Shown here: positions 24,649 to 33,157 of the stretch, piece by piece
Layout of the letters: each line of letters opens with the position of its first letter
How positions within the stretch are numbered: the stretch's first letter is position 1
Assembly (NCBI GenBank): GCA_016871195.1
Contig: VFZN01000012.1
Location: 26,024-90,023 of the forward strand
From: Acidobacteriota bacterium
GTDB lineage: Bacteria; Acidobacteriota; Vicinamibacteria; Vicinamibacterales; UBA2999
Length of the DNA: 64,000 nt
Direction of reading: 5' to 3'
Translations under genes and position numbers: made by a program
Notes under the pieces: generated by a model
What the model saw: only the letters and a program-made list of their open reading frames with translations
What the model was told of the DNA's origin: nothing
Databases searched by the model: none

Positions 24649-25829
24649 GCAGACGAACGCTGGCGCAGTCGCTTGCCGTCATGCGCAAGGAGCTGCGCGA
24701 CGGTTTCCGTGATCGTCGCGCCGTCTTTTCGCTGGTGTTCGGGGCCGCCGTGGGGCCCCTGCTCGTGGGCGGCATTCTCGCCTTCATGGCGGGCCGCGTG
24801 CGCGACGCCCAGGACGTGTCGATTCCCGTAGTCGGCAGCACGCACGCACCGGCACTGGTGCAGTGGCTGCGGCAGCAGCCGGGTGTCACCGTCACGCCAG
24901 GGCCTGCGGATCCGGAAGAGGCGATCCGTCGCCAGACCGAGGATGTGGTGGTCGTCATCCCCGACGATTTCGAGGTGGACTTTTCCGCCTATCGCCCGGC
25001 CGAGGTTAACGTGCTGGCCGACAGCTCGCGGACGGCGGCACGGCCCAAGCAGCAGCGCGTGCGGGCACTGCTGAACCGCTATGGAGCAGAGGTGGCCGCG
25101 CTCCGGCTGGTGGCACGCGGTGTCAGCCCGTCCGTGGTGACACCGGTCCGGCCCGTCGAGGTCGACATCGCCAGCTCGCAGCAGCGCGCCGCGATGATCA
25201 TCGACTTTATTCCGCTCTACATCATGCTTGCCGCTTTCACCGGGGGCATGCTGATCGCCACCGACGCGACCGCGGGTGAGCGCGAGCGCGGGTCGCTCGA
25301 GGCCTTGCTGGTCACGCCGGCCCCTCGCCGCGCCCTGGCGGCCGGCAAGTGGCTGGCGGCAGGAATGTTTTCCCTTATCTCCGTCGCTCTCACGACCATC
25401 CTCTGCGTAGTCGTCGTCAACCGGATTCCGCTGCAGGATTTCGGCGTGCGGCTCTTCATCGACACGAGGAACGTGGCAGGCCTGGTGGGTGTGGTGCTGC
25501 CTGTGTGCACGCTCGCGCCGGCGATGCAGTTGTATCTGTCGACCTTCGCCAGATCATTCAAGGAAGCCCAGAGCTACCTCGGATTTCTGGTGCTGGTGCC
25601 GATGCTGCCGGGGCTGATCGGGTCGCTGGCGCCCATCCGCGGCCTGTGGTGGATGTATGCCGTGCCATTCCTCGGGCAACACCTGCTGCTGACCGACATC
25701 ATGGGCGGCAAGCCCCTGCTGGTGCTGCATGTGGTGCTGTCAGTGACTGCCACGATCGGCCTGGCTCTGGGGCTGTTTCAGGGATTCGCGCGCCTGCTGA
25801 CGCGCGAGCGGATTATCTTCGGCCGATGA
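24645..25829 (+). CDS. ABC transporter permease (NatB-like)
   Basis: 394 residues. The architecture is that of ABC-2 type permeases: one N-terminal membrane segment (VFSLVFGAAVGPLLVGGIL), a large extracytoplasmic domain (about residues 45-185) and five C-terminal membrane segments, with the conserved loop TAGERERGSLEALLVTPAPRRALAAGKWLA. It resembles NatB of the Bacillus Na+ exporter NatAB, but such permeases also export drugs or peptides, so the substrate is open. It is coupled to the ATPase gene by a 4-nt overlap. The neighbouring exported peptidase-like hydrolase may act on the same substrate; that is a guess from the operon. Confidence 0.88.
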   Translation: MSRRTLAQSLAVMRKELRDGFRDRRAVFSLVFGAAVGPLLVGGILAFMAGRVRDAQDVSIPVVGSTHAPALVQWLRQQPGVTVTPGPADPEEAIRRQTEDVVVVIPDDFEVDFSAYRPAEVNVLADSSRTAARPKQQRVRALLNRYGAEVAALRLVARGVSPSVVTPVRPVEVDIASSQQRAAMIIDFIPLYIMLAAFTGGMLIATDATAGERERGSLEALLVTPAPRRALAAGKWLAAGMFSLISVALTTILCVVVVNRIPLQDFGVRLFIDTRNVAGLVGVVLPVCTLAPAMQLYLSTFARSFKEAQSYLGFLVLVPMLPGLIGSLAPIRGLWWMYAVPFLGQHLLLTDIMGGKPLLVLHVVLSVTATIGLALGLFQGFARLLTRERIIFGR

Positions 25830-25847
25830 CGCGGGCCTGAAGGAAAG

Positions 25848-25924
25848 TGGTCGGGGCGACTGGATTCGAACCAGCGACATCCCGCTCCCAAAGCGGGCGC
25901 TCTACCAGGCTGAGCCACGCCCCG
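25848..25924 (-). tRNA. tRNA-Pro (UGG)
   Basis: A 77-nt cloverleaf on the minus strand. The acceptor stem CGGGGCG (from 25924) pairs with CGCCCCG, the discriminator is A, and the CCA is encoded (25848-25850). The anticodon stem CCCGC/GCGGG closes a loop TTTGGGA with anticodon TGG. The T arm carries GGTTCGAATCC. The 5' part overlaps the end of rdgB by 23 nt. Confidence 0.97.
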
Positions 25925-26528
25925 ACGCTACGCCGAATTGTATCGCACCGGCGAGGCAGGCCCGTCGAAAGTCGCGGAACGCCCGCCCCCGATGCGACAC
26001 CGTCGCCTTCTCCTCGAGTGACAATTCGGCGGTCGTGCGGGCCATCGGTCGATACAGAAAAATCGGGTCGTAGCCGAAGCCACCCGTGCCGCGGGGCGCG
26101 ACAATAGTGCCGGCCACAGAGGCTTCGGTCTCAAACACGATGCAGGAGCCCACGGCAACGGCCAGCGCGGTCACAAATCGTGCGTCACGCGTGGCGCCAG
26201 GTACGCGTGCCAGTCGTCGCTCAATCTCGGCGAACCGCTCGGGATACGTCGCGGCATCACCAAGGAATTGCGCCGAGTGAATGCCAGGGGCGCCTCCCAG
26301 TGCGTCGATGACCAGTCCGGAATCCTCTGCGACCACCGGCAGCCCGGAGGCGGCCGCATAGGCCAGCGCCTTGATGCGGGCATTCTCGCGGAAGGTCGAC
26401 CCGGTTTCGTCAGGCACCGCGATGGGCGCGAGGTCGGCGAGGGTCTTCCACGCCATTGGCACGCCGTCGAGCAGCGGCAGCATCTCGCGCAGCTTGCCTG
26501 GATTGGTGGTGGCCAGCAGGACGGTCAT
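25902..26528 (-). CDS. rdgB: Non-canonical purine NTP pyrophosphatase (RdgB/HAM1)
   Basis: 208 residues. It hydrolyses dITP, XTP and similar damaged nucleotides to monophosphates, keeping them out of DNA and RNA. Family motifs are [47 protein letters not shown] and [10 protein letters not shown]. The last ~15 residues ([13 protein letters not shown]) are an extension encoded partly by the tRNA-Pro gene, and the TAG stop lies in the tRNA D-loop. Its ATG overlaps the rph stop by 4 nt (ATGA, 26525-26528). Co-location with rph is common in bacteria. Confidence 0.95.
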   Translation of the reverse strand: MTVLLATTNPGKLREMLPLLDGVPMAWKTLADLAPIAVPDETGSTFRENARIKALAYAAASGLPVVAEDSGLVIDALGGAPGIHSAQFLGDAATYPERFAEIERRLARVPGATRDARFVTALAVAVGSCIVFETEASVAGTIVAPRGTGGFGYDPIFLYRPMARTTAELSLEEKATVSHRGRAFRDFRRACLAGAIQFGVASGRGSAW

Positions 26529-27256
26529 CGTCCGAGGATGCCGCCGACAATCTCTCGCTGACGGGCGATGAGGTGCGTGATGCCGGCGTCGGCGAGGCTC
26601 AGCAGACCCACGAGCGCGTCGGTGCCGAAGGGTTCCGTTTCAGCGGTGCCCTGCAGTTCGATGAAGCGCCCGTCACCGGTTTTGACGATGTTCATGTCGA
26701 CGTCGGCTTTGGAATCTTCCTCATAGGCGAGGTCGAGCAGCGGCATGCCGCCGACAATGCCGACGCTGGTGGCCGCCACGTAATCTGCCACAGGAATCGT
26801 CTTGAGTTGGCCAGAGCCGCGCAGTTTGTCGAAGGCGAGCACCATTGCCACAAACGCCCCCGTGATGGAGGCCGTGCGCGTGCCGCCGTCCGCCTGAATG
26901 ACGTCGCAGTCGAGATAGATGGTGCGTTCGCCGAACTCGGTCATGCGGACGACGCTGCGCATCGAGCGACCGATCAGTCGCTGAATTTCCATGGTGCGTC
27001 CGCCCACTTTGCCCGACGCGGCTTCGCGTGTGTTGCGGGTGTGTGTGGCGCGCGGCAGCATGCCGTACTCGGCCGTGACCCACCCCTTGCCGGTGCCGCG
27101 CAGGAACGGCGGCACGCGGTCTTCGACGCTGGCCGAACAGACCACTTTCGTGCGGCCGACTTCGATGAGCACCGATCCTTCGGCATGCGCGAGGTAGTCC
27201 GGCGTGAGGGTGGTGGGGCGCAGGTCTGCAGGCCCGCGGTCGTATTGTCTGGTCAT
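26525..27256 (-). CDS. rph: Ribonuclease PH
   Basis: 243 residues. RNase PH is a phosphorolytic 3'-5' exoribonuclease that trims tRNA precursors and works as a hexameric ring. The sequence is typical throughout: [77 protein letters not shown] and [17 protein letters not shown]. Its start overlaps the GerMN gene stop and its stop overlaps rdgB by 4 nt. The tRNA-Pro gene lies at the end of the same operon, so one transcript could contain both a tRNA and its processing enzyme. Confidence 0.97.
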   Translation of the reverse strand: MTRQYDRGPADLRPTTLTPDYLAHAEGSVLIEVGRTKVVCSASVEDRVPPFLRGTGKGWVTAEYGMLPRATHTRNTREAASGKVGGRTMEIQRLIGRSMRSVVRMTEFGERTIYLDCDVIQADGGTRTASITGAFVAMVLAFDKLRGSGQLKTIPVADYVAATSVGIVGGMPLLDLAYEEDSKADVDMNIVKTGDGRFIELQGTAETEPFGTDALVGLLSLADAGITHLIARQREIVGGILGR

Positions 27257-27870
27257 GGTCTGGTCTCGGAAGAAGGCCCCGGTGGGCGTGTGAGGTGGTC
27301 GGCACGGCGCAGCGGGCGCCGCAGGTCGACATGGCCGGCGAGGGTCTCGACCTCTCGACCGTCGATAAGAATCTGCACGGCCGTGGCGGATGGCATGGCA
27401 TCAAGCACGGTGTGCACCACGCTGTAGGTGGTCAGCACTTCGCGCAGGGTGCCCCCGGGATGTGCGCGTGCGACATCACCGCCCAGATCGACATAGATTT
27501 CACCGGTATCGGTGGCATACAGGCCGAGGAGCGTGGTGCCCGTGGGTATGGCTGAGGTCAAGGGTGGGCGTGGCTTCAGGGTCAGCAGCGCATCGAGGGC
27601 CCCCCGCGCCTGATCGAGCGGCGACGATTCCTGCACCATGTCCTGGGGGATGGTGACCAGATGCGTGCCATCCGCGGCCACCACCCACACCGGCACTCGG
27701 GTGCGTGCGCGAGGCGTCGGGGCCACCGTCGGAGCCTGCACGGCGGGTGTTGCGGCCGTCGGGATCAGCGGAGGACCGAACAGCCGGGTGACCTGCGACA
27801 GCAGTACCCATCCGAAGAACGCAGCGAGCACCAGCCCGGCCAGCGTCAGCATCATGCCGCGCGCGGTCAC
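27253..27870 (-). CDS. GerMN domain protein, membrane-anchored
   Basis: 205 residues. I chose GTG 27870 because it overlaps the amidase stop as GTGA; ATG 27855 or 27852 are alternatives. It has one N-terminal membrane segment ([20 protein letters not shown]), a Pro/Thr-rich linker and a GerMN domain ([28 protein letters not shown] ... [20 protein letters not shown]). GerMN domains occur in spore germination and cell-envelope proteins and are thought to bind peptidoglycan or partners in the periplasm. Linkage to an upstream amidase supports a cell-wall role. It is in the operon amidase-gerMN-rph-rdgB. Confidence 0.85.
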   Translation of the reverse strand: MTARGMMLTLAGLVLAAFFGWVLLSQVTRLFGPPLIPTAATPAVQAPTVAPTPRARTRVPVWVVAADGTHLVTIPQDMVQESSPLDQARGALDALLTLKPRPPLTSAIPTGTTLLGLYATDTGEIYVDLGGDVARAHPGGTLREVLTTYSVVHTVLDAMPSATAVQILIDGREVETLAGHVDLRRPLRRADHLTRPPGPSSETRP

Positions 27871-28646
27871 GGCGCAGGCGTCTCCGCGAGAAACTGCAGC
27901 ACGGCCTCGCGCAACTGCCGGGCGACGGCCTCCTGGCCCTCGGCCGAGCCCAGGCGCGCCATGTCGTCGACGTGGGTGGCGTAGCCGAGGTCGGCGACCA
28001 CGGCCGCCATGGTGGCTCCCGTCAGCACGGCGAGCGGCGCCGACTGGACGCCGCGCGGACTCAGGTGTCCCGTGGCCTCGAATGCGGCGGCCATCGCGCC
28101 GGCCAATCGCATCGACTCGTCCCGGTGCCGCAGCGCGACGCGATCCCATGGGGCAAACTCAATCACCCGCGTGCCACCGCCAGTCACAGGTAACGGCGTA
28201 CCTGGCGACTCAAGAGTCACCCCGCCGGAATCGTCAGCGGCGAGCACCGTGAATTCAGCGCCGTGCAGCGTGTCGGCGGCAGACGCAGTCACGTGCAGGC
28301 TGATCAGCGCGGCGGCCCTGCGGGTGTTGGCCAGGGCGGTCCGGTCGCGCAGCGACAGCCGGCGGTCGTCGTCGCGGGTCAGCACCGTGACGACCTCCGG
28401 TCGGCCGTCCAGCGCGGTGCGGAGGCGCCGGGCAATGGCGAGGGTGATGTCCTTTTCGGGCATCCCTGCAGGGGCGACCGTACCGGCATCGTCTCCTCCG
28501 TGTCCCGGATCGATGACGACGACACGCGCACCAGTCGTCAACCGCTCCTGCGCCTGCGGCGATGTCTCATCGGCCTGCAGACGCAGCCACGAGGCACTGC
28601 CGACCAGCGCCAGCGCCATGATGAATCCGGAAAGACGACGATGCAT
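27867..28646 (-). CDS. N-acetylmuramoyl-L-alanine amidase, exported
   Basis: 259 residues from ATG 28646. Amidase_3 enzymes cleave the bond between MurNAc and L-Ala in the periplasm with a catalytic zinc. A signal anchor (SGFIMALALVGSASWL) is followed by VVVIDPGHGGDDAGT (Zn His), GMPEKDITLAIARRL (Zn Glu) and AALISLHVTASA (Zn His). The C-terminal position that usually reads VExGFxSN appears as VVADLGYATH, so the catalytic Glu may be replaced by Asp. It is the first gene of a leftward operon. TACAAT lies 12 nt before the start. Confidence 0.85.
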   Translation of the reverse strand: MHRRLSGFIMALALVGSASWLRLQADETSPQAQERLTTGARVVVIDPGHGGDDAGTVAPAGMPEKDITLAIARRLRTALDGRPEVVTVLTRDDDRRLSLRDRTALANTRRAAALISLHVTASAADTLHGAEFTVLAADDSGGVTLESPGTPLPVTGGGTRVIEFAPWDRVALRHRDESMRLAGAMAAAFEATGHLSPRGVQSAPLAVLTGATMAAVVADLGYATHVDDMARLGSAEGQEAVARQLREAVLQFLAETPAP

Positions 28647-28658
28647 GTCGGCATCGCC

Positions 28659-28664
28659 ATTGTA
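28659..28664 (-). promoter_or_regulatory. Putative -10 (TACAAT) of amidase operon
   Basis: TACAAT on the minus strand, 12 nt before the ATG at 28646, in the 26-bp gap after the DUF2256/DUF3253 gene. It implies a 5' leader of only a few nucleotides. Confidence 0.4.
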
Positions 28665-28672
28665 CGGCAGGC

Positions 28673-29041
28673 CTATCGACGGGGCCGGGCGAGGCGTATC
28701 GGCCCGCGGGCGGTCGACGGGTCGACCGGGCGCCCTCCCTGGGTGATGGTCAGCAGGCCCTGGGCGTGCAGGCGGCGTGCGGCCTGACGCGCCGGTTCCA
28801 TCAGGGGGCGCCAGTTGTCGGGCGAGACCAGGCGTGCGGCCTCGGACGGGCAGAGACTCGCGTCGCCGCCACGTGCCGCCAGCAGTTGCTGGATGGCGGC
28901 TTCCAGTGCGACGTCGGAGGGCCCGAGGCGGTGTGTGCGGCAGCCGGTGCTGCAGTAGAGGACCGAATCCCAGGTGCGGGCCCACTTCTTCCGCCACGTG
29001 ATGCGGCGTCCGCAGCGGGCACAGGATTTGTCGGGCAGCAC
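28673..29041 (-). CDS. DUF2256 and DUF3253 domain protein
   Basis: 122 residues from GTG 29041. The N-terminal part is the DUF2256 zinc-knuckle type (CARCGRRITWRKKWARTWD then YCSTGCR: Cys-x2-Cys and Cys-x3-Cys). The rest is DUF3253, a small winged-helix-like domain (AIQQLLAARGGDASLCPSEA, RPLMEPARQAARRLHAQGLL, TQGGRPVDPSTARGPIRLA). Natural fusions of these two exist, but the function is unknown; nucleic-acid binding is plausible from both folds. The start is uncertain: no ribosome binding site was found, and a perfect hairpin (29051-29074) lies just upstream. Confidence 0.8.
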   Translation of the reverse strand: MLPDKSCARCGRRITWRKKWARTWDSVLYCSTGCRTHRLGPSDVALEAAIQQLLAARGGDASLCPSEAARLVSPDNWRPLMEPARQAARRLHAQGLLTITQGGRPVDPSTARGPIRLARPRR

Positions 29042-29050
29042 AGCAGGTGA

Positions 29051-29074
29051 GACGCCCGGGCTGTCCCGGGCGTC
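29051..29074. terminator. Perfect 10-bp GC-rich hairpin
   Basis: GACGCCCGGG - CTGT - CCCGGGCGTC, a perfect stem with a 4-nt loop, 17 nt past the dienelactone hydrolase stop (reading leftward) and 9 nt before the GTG of the next gene. There is no T-run, so it may terminate weakly or control translation of the downstream gene. Confidence 0.5.
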
Positions 29075-29091
29075 CCCACCGTGATGAGGGG

Positions 29092-29985
29092 CTATTTCCT
29101 GAGATGGGTATTGAAGAAGTCGACCGTGCGCGTCCAGGCCAGCGCGGCGGCCGCCTCGTCGAAGCGCGGCGTCGTGTCGTTGTTGAATCCGTGCTGCGTG
29201 TTGGGATACGTGTGCATCTCGTAGCGGATGCCGTTGGCCTTGAGCGCCGTCTCGTAGGCGGGCCACAGGGCGTTGATGCGCTCGTCGGTCGACGCGTAGT
29301 GAATGAGCAGCGGCGCCTTGATGCGTGCGGTCTCGTCCGCCGTGGGCGTGTTGCCGTAGAAGGGCACCGCGGCTCCCAGATCGGGCACGCGGGTCGCGAG
29401 CATGTTGGCAATGCCGCCGCCATAGCAGAACCCCAGGGCGCCGATGCGACCCGTGCACTCGGGACGGGCCTTCAGCACGGCCACGGCATTGACCATGTCC
29501 TCGCGGGTCTTCGCCTGGTCGAGCTTGGCGAAGAGGGTGCGCGCCTCGTCTTCACCGCCGGTGGGATAGCCCCCAAGCGGTGTGAGGGCATCCGGTGCAA
29601 AGGCCACGAAGTTGTCGAGGGCCAGGCGTCGGGCAATGTCCTCGATGTGCGGATTGAGGCCGCGGTTCTCATGCACGACGATGATGCCCGGCAGCTTTTC
29701 CGCAGCGGCCGCGGGCCTGACGAGATAGCCGCGCATCGTGCCCGATCCGTTCGGCGACGGATACGTAATGTACTCGGCCTTGAGCCGCGCATCGTCCTTC
29801 GTAATCTTCTGCGCCTCGGCAAACTTCGGGCTGAGCGCCTCGAGCATCATCGCCGCGCTCATACCGCCCACGGCATACTGACGGGCCTTGTCGAGAAAGC
29901 CCCGGCGGTCGAGGGCACCGTGCACGTAAGCGTCGAACAGAATGAGCACGTTCGGGTCAAAGTCGGCGGCGGTCTTGCGGTCCAT
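29092..29985 (-). CDS. Dienelactone hydrolase family protein, Tat-like export
   Basis: 297 residues. ATG 29985 is favoured over 29991 because GGAGG lies 6 nt upstream of it. An N-terminal segment with DRRGFLDKARQYAVGGMSAAMMLEAL resembles a Tat signal preceded by an unusually long n-region. The hydrolase domain has the Cys nucleophile in ALGFCYGGG, Asp in YASTDERIN and His in NTQHGFNND, together with VVHENRGLNPHIEDIARR. That Cys-Asp-His triad is characteristic of dienelactone hydrolases. The physiological substrate is unknown. It has no operon partner upstream and is divergent from the MocA gene. Confidence 0.88.
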   Translation of the reverse strand: MDRKTAADFDPNVLILFDAYVHGALDRRGFLDKARQYAVGGMSAAMMLEALSPKFAEAQKITKDDARLKAEYITYPSPNGSGTMRGYLVRPAAAAEKLPGIIVVHENRGLNPHIEDIARRLALDNFVAFAPDALTPLGGYPTGGEDEARTLFAKLDQAKTREDMVNAVAVLKARPECTGRIGALGFCYGGGIANMLATRVPDLGAAVPFYGNTPTADETARIKAPLLIHYASTDERINALWPAYETALKANGIRYEMHTYPNTQHGFNNDTTPRFDEAAAALAWTRTVDFFNTHLRK

Positions 29986-30054
29986 GGGCATCCTCCGCGC
30001 CGATGATAGCCCGAGCGCGTGACGCGGGTGCCGGGCCACGGAGCGGCTCGCCGG

Positions 30055-30060
30055 TATAAT
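30055..30060 (+). promoter_or_regulatory. Putative -10 (TATAAT) of MocA-GMC-VOC operon
   Basis: A consensus TATAAT 30 nt before the ATG at 30091, giving a leader of about 23 nt. No clear -35 at the normal distance. Confidence 0.4.
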
Positions 30061-30090
30061 CGGCACACCGTCCGCAAGCGGTCACCCCCT

Positions 30091-31077
30091 ATGTCGCGTC
30101 CCGTCCATCTGGCCTTCCTCGGCTGCGGCTTCATCACAGAGGTGCACAGCCGGCAGCTGCGCGCGCTGGGCTCGTCGGTGGCGTTGCGCTACGCCAGCCG
30201 CGATCGGTCAAAGGCCGAGGCCTATCAGCGCCGGTTCGGCGGTGTGGCCGCCTACGGCGATTACCACGCCGCCATTGCCGACCCCGACGTCGACGCCGTG
30301 GTGGTGGCTGTGCCGCCGCTGTATCACCTGCCACTGACGCTGGACGCACTTGCGGCCGGCAAGCACGTGCTGGTGGAAAAGCCGGCGTTTCCGACACTTG
30401 CCGCCTATGAAGACGTGCGCGCGGCCCGTGACCGGGCCGGTCGCGTGGTGGTGGTCGGCGAAAACGATCACTACAAACCGCTCGCCGTGACCCTGCGGCG
30501 CCTCATCGCCGAGGGCACCATCGGCGAGATGGTGTTTGCGCACTTCGCGACGATTGCCCATCGCCTGAAGACGGCCGACGACTGGCGGAATGACGAAGCC
30601 ATGGCCGGAGGCGACGCGTTCTTCGAGGAAGGCATTCACTGGCTGCATGTGGCCGGGAGCCTCGGGCCGCGCATCGTCTCGGCGCACGGATTCCGCCCGC
30701 CGGTGTCGCGCCGTGGGCCCGACCGTCGGGCGAAGAGCATGATGGTGGCGTTCCGCTACGACAACGAGGCCGTGGGGGCGCTGTACTACTCGCGCGAAAT
30801 TCCTTCGCTGTTCAAGGGCCTGCGGCTCTCGAAGATTTTTGGTCGGGAGGGCGTCATCACCTTCGAGTCGAACGGCGGAGTGGTCGTGGCGCGGGGCCGG
30901 GGATGGCCGCGCGTGATCCTGCCGGGCTTCCGTGATATCCGCGGTTATCAGGCGATGTATCGCGACTTCTTCCGGGCGATTCGTGAAGGTACCACCCCCG
31001 AGATGCATCTCGAGCGGGCCATGGACGACCAGCGGCTGATGGATCAGGTCTACCGCGATCTGCAGACGCCCGCATGA
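30091..31077 (+). CDS. Gfo/Idh/MocA family oxidoreductase
   Basis: 328 residues from ATG 30091 (MSRPVHLAFLGCGFITEVH). It is an NAD(P)-dependent dehydrogenase of the glucose-fructose oxidoreductase / inositol dehydrogenase type. Visible features are the Rossmann loop FLGCGFITEVH, the conserved HVLVEKPAF (catalytic-region Lys) and the C-terminal sheet domain with GGDAFFEEGIHWLHVAGSL. The substrate (a sugar or cyclitol) cannot be deduced. It is translationally coupled to the GMC oxidoreductase (ATGA at 31074), which suggests two consecutive oxidations of the same substrate class. Confidence 0.88.
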   Translation: MSRPVHLAFLGCGFITEVHSRQLRALGSSVALRYASRDRSKAEAYQRRFGGVAAYGDYHAAIADPDVDAVVVAVPPLYHLPLTLDALAAGKHVLVEKPAFPTLAAYEDVRAARDRAGRVVVVGENDHYKPLAVTLRRLIAEGTIGEMVFAHFATIAHRLKTADDWRNDEAMAGGDAFFEEGIHWLHVAGSLGPRIVSAHGFRPPVSRRGPDRRAKSMMVAFRYDNEAVGALYYSREIPSLFKGLRLSKIFGREGVITFESNGGVVVARGRGWPRVILPGFRDIRGYQAMYRDFFRAIREGTTPEMHLERAMDDQRLMDQVYRDLQTPA

Positions 31078-32609
31078 CCGCGTTGTCCTACGACATCGTC
31101 ATCATCGGCAGCGGTGCGGGCGGAGGCACGATGGCTCGTGCGCTGTCCCGGTCGGGGGCGCGCATCCTGCTGCTCGAGCGCGGCGAGCGCGTGCCGCGCG
31201 AGGACGAGAACTGGGACCCGGCTGCGGTGTGGCGCGACTTGCGGTACCGTACACGCGAGCAGTGGCAGGACGGCATGACCGGCGAGTGGTTCACGCCTTA
31301 TACGCACGCCAATGTGGGGGGCAACACCAAGTTCTGGGGCAGCGTGCTGTATCGCCTGCGTCGCGAAGATTTCGGAGCCCTCGAGCACGAAGACGGCACC
31401 TCGCCGGCCTGGCCCATCGCGTATGAGGACCTTGCGCCGTTTTACGACCAGGCCGAGCAGTGGTTCGGGGTGCGGGGTTTGGCCGGCAGCGATCCGACCG
31501 ATCCACCGCGAGGCGCCTTTCCCCATGCCCCTGTGCCGCACGCTCCCGAGGTGGACGCGGTCGCGCAGGCCTGGACGCGTGCCGGACTGTCGCCGTCGCA
31601 TCTGCCACTCGGACTGCTGAACCCAGGCGACGAGGGTGGGTGCATTCTGTGCCGCACGTGCAATTCCTTTCCATGTCGCATCGGTCGGAAGAGTGATGCG
31701 GAAGTGTGTGCCGTTGACCCGGCGATCGACAGCGGGGCCGTGACGCTGTGGACCGGGGCGACAGCGCGGCGTCTGGTCACCGATGCGACCGGGCGCCGCG
31801 TGTGCGAGGTTGAGGTCGAACGGGCGGGGCAGCGCGTGCGCGTGCAGGCCGGTACGGTCATCGTGTCTGGCGGAGCCGTGCATTCGGCCGCGTTGCTCCT
31901 GCGCTCGGCATCGAGCGCTCACCCCGAGGGGCTGGGCAACCGATCAGGCCTGGTGGGACGCCGCTACATGGCGCATCTGGCGACCATGATGCAGGGGGTT
32001 CAGCCGCTGCGGGTGAATCATGCGGTGTTTCAGAAGACGCTGGCCCTGAATGATTTCTATCTGAAAGGGCCGGATGGGCGCTTCCCGCTGGGCAATATCC
32101 AGTCACAGGGGCGCACGCACGGCATCATGGCCAAGGTCGTAGGTGACACGATGGTGCCTGCGGTGCCGTTGGCCGTGTATGACGCGTGGGTGGCGCGCGG
32201 CCTTGACTGGCTGGTGATGAGTGAGGACCTGCCGCGCCCCGAGAACCGCGTCACGCTCGACGGGCAGGGCCGCATCCGCCTGCACTACCGACCCGATAAT
32301 GTCCGCACACACGACCGCCTCGTGCGGCTGATGCGGCGGATGCTGCGCGACCTTGGGGACTGGGTGGTCGTGGCGCATTCACACAAGGCCCGCAACACCA
32401 CGCACCAGTGCGGCACCCTGGTATTCGGTACCGACCCGGCCTCGTCCGTCCTCGACCCCTGGTGCCGAAGCCACGAGGTGCGGAATCTGTGGGTGGTCGA
32501 CGGGTCGTTCTTTCCTTCGTCTGCGGCCGTCAATCCGGGGCTGACCATCGTGGCCCAGGCGCTGCGCGTGGCCGACCATCTTCTGAAGGAGTCTTCGTCA
32601 TGGGCATGA
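31074..32609 (+). CDS. GMC family FAD oxidoreductase
   Basis: 511 residues. The dinucleotide-binding motif DIVIIGSGAGGGTMARALS and ERGE are at the N-terminus. NVGGNTKFWGSVLYR follows, and the GMC C-terminal domain has NTTHQCGTLVFGTDP and LWVVDGSFFPSSAAVNPGLTIVAQALRVAD. Such enzymes oxidise alcohols, often sugars or sterols, using FAD. A Cys cluster (CILCRTCNSFPCRIGRKSD) in the middle is typical of the gluconate/sorbose-dehydrogenase-like branch. Its start overlaps the MocA stop and its end overlaps the VOC gene, so it is the centre of a three-gene operon. Confidence 0.9.
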   Translation: MTALSYDIVIIGSGAGGGTMARALSRSGARILLLERGERVPREDENWDPAAVWRDLRYRTREQWQDGMTGEWFTPYTHANVGGNTKFWGSVLYRLRREDFGALEHEDGTSPAWPIAYEDLAPFYDQAEQWFGVRGLAGSDPTDPPRGAFPHAPVPHAPEVDAVAQAWTRAGLSPSHLPLGLLNPGDEGGCILCRTCNSFPCRIGRKSDAEVCAVDPAIDSGAVTLWTGATARRLVTDATGRRVCEVEVERAGQRVRVQAGTVIVSGGAVHSAALLLRSASSAHPEGLGNRSGLVGRRYMAHLATMMQGVQPLRVNHAVFQKTLALNDFYLKGPDGRFPLGNIQSQGRTHGIMAKVVGDTMVPAVPLAVYDAWVARGLDWLVMSEDLPRPENRVTLDGQGRIRLHYRPDNVRTHDRLVRLMRRMLRDLGDWVVVAHSHKARNTTHQCGTLVFGTDPASSVLDPWCRSHEVRNLWVVDGSFFPSSAAVNPGLTIVAQALRVADHLLKESSSWA

Positions 32610-33127
32610 GTGTCCGGTCGTTCAGCCACGTGGGCATCACGGTGTCCGACTTTCACAAAGCCGTGCAGTTCTACTGGGAGGTGTTCGGGTGCCCACTGGT
32701 GGGCGTCGCCGATACGCCGCCCGAGCGAGTACGCACATTTTTCGGCGTCACAGGGGAGGCCCCGAGCTGCAAGATTGGCTGGATTCGCGTGCCGGGCGGT
32801 GGCGTGCTCGAAATTTTCCACTTTGCACCCAAGCAGCCAGCCGAACCGATTCCGTGGAACCGGGTGGGCCTGACCCACATCTCGTTCAATGTCCGGAATC
32901 TCGACCGGTGGTACGATTACCTTGTCCGCAAGGGCGTCGAGATTGTCAGCCGGCCAGAGAAATCGCCGCGCGGCCATTCGTTCTTCTTCGTGCGCGATTT
33001 CGACGGCAATCTCATCGAGATGATGGATCTGGGCTACATGCACTACGTGCTCGACTGGCTGGGTCCGCTGGGAGGCTGGCTGTTCCGCCGGGGCATGTAT
33101 CGCCAGTACTACGAATCTCACGGGTAA
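32600..33127 (+). CDS. VOC (glyoxalase/bleomycin resistance) family protein
   Basis: 175 residues from ATG 32600, with AAGGAG 8 nt upstream; ATG 32606 would overlap the GMC stop as ATGA and is also possible. It has two VOC modules with the expected metal ligands: His in SFSHVGITV, Glu in VLEIFHF, His in LTHISFNV and Glu in NLIEMMD. Members include lactoylglutathione lyases, epimerases and ring-cleaving dioxygenases. Operon position after two sugar-type oxidoreductases suggests a role in the same pathway, perhaps as epimerase or lyase. The C-terminal ~25 residues (LGGWLFRRGMYRQYY) are an extension. Confidence 0.85.
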   Translation: MGMSVRSFSHVGITVSDFHKAVQFYWEVFGCPLVGVADTPPERVRTFFGVTGEAPSCKIGWIRVPGGGVLEIFHFAPKQPAEPIPWNRVGLTHISFNVRNLDRWYDYLVRKGVEIVSRPEKSPRGHSFFFVRDFDGNLIEMMDLGYMHYVLDWLGPLGGWLFRRGMYRQYYESHG

Positions 33128-33142
33128 TGTCAGTTTCCGAGA

Positions 33143-33148
33143 TATACT
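33143..33148 (+). promoter_or_regulatory. Putative -10 (TATACT), near-leaderless start
   Basis: TATACT, 9 nt, then GTG 33158 of the DUF1800 gene, within the 30-bp gap after the VOC gene. Confidence 0.4.
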
Positions 33149-33157
33149 CTCACCGAC

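Noticed and set aside
25848..25924. tRNA-Gly or other isotype
   Set aside because: The anticodon loop is TTTGGGA with T at 33, so the anticodon is TGG (Pro), not GGG or GGA.
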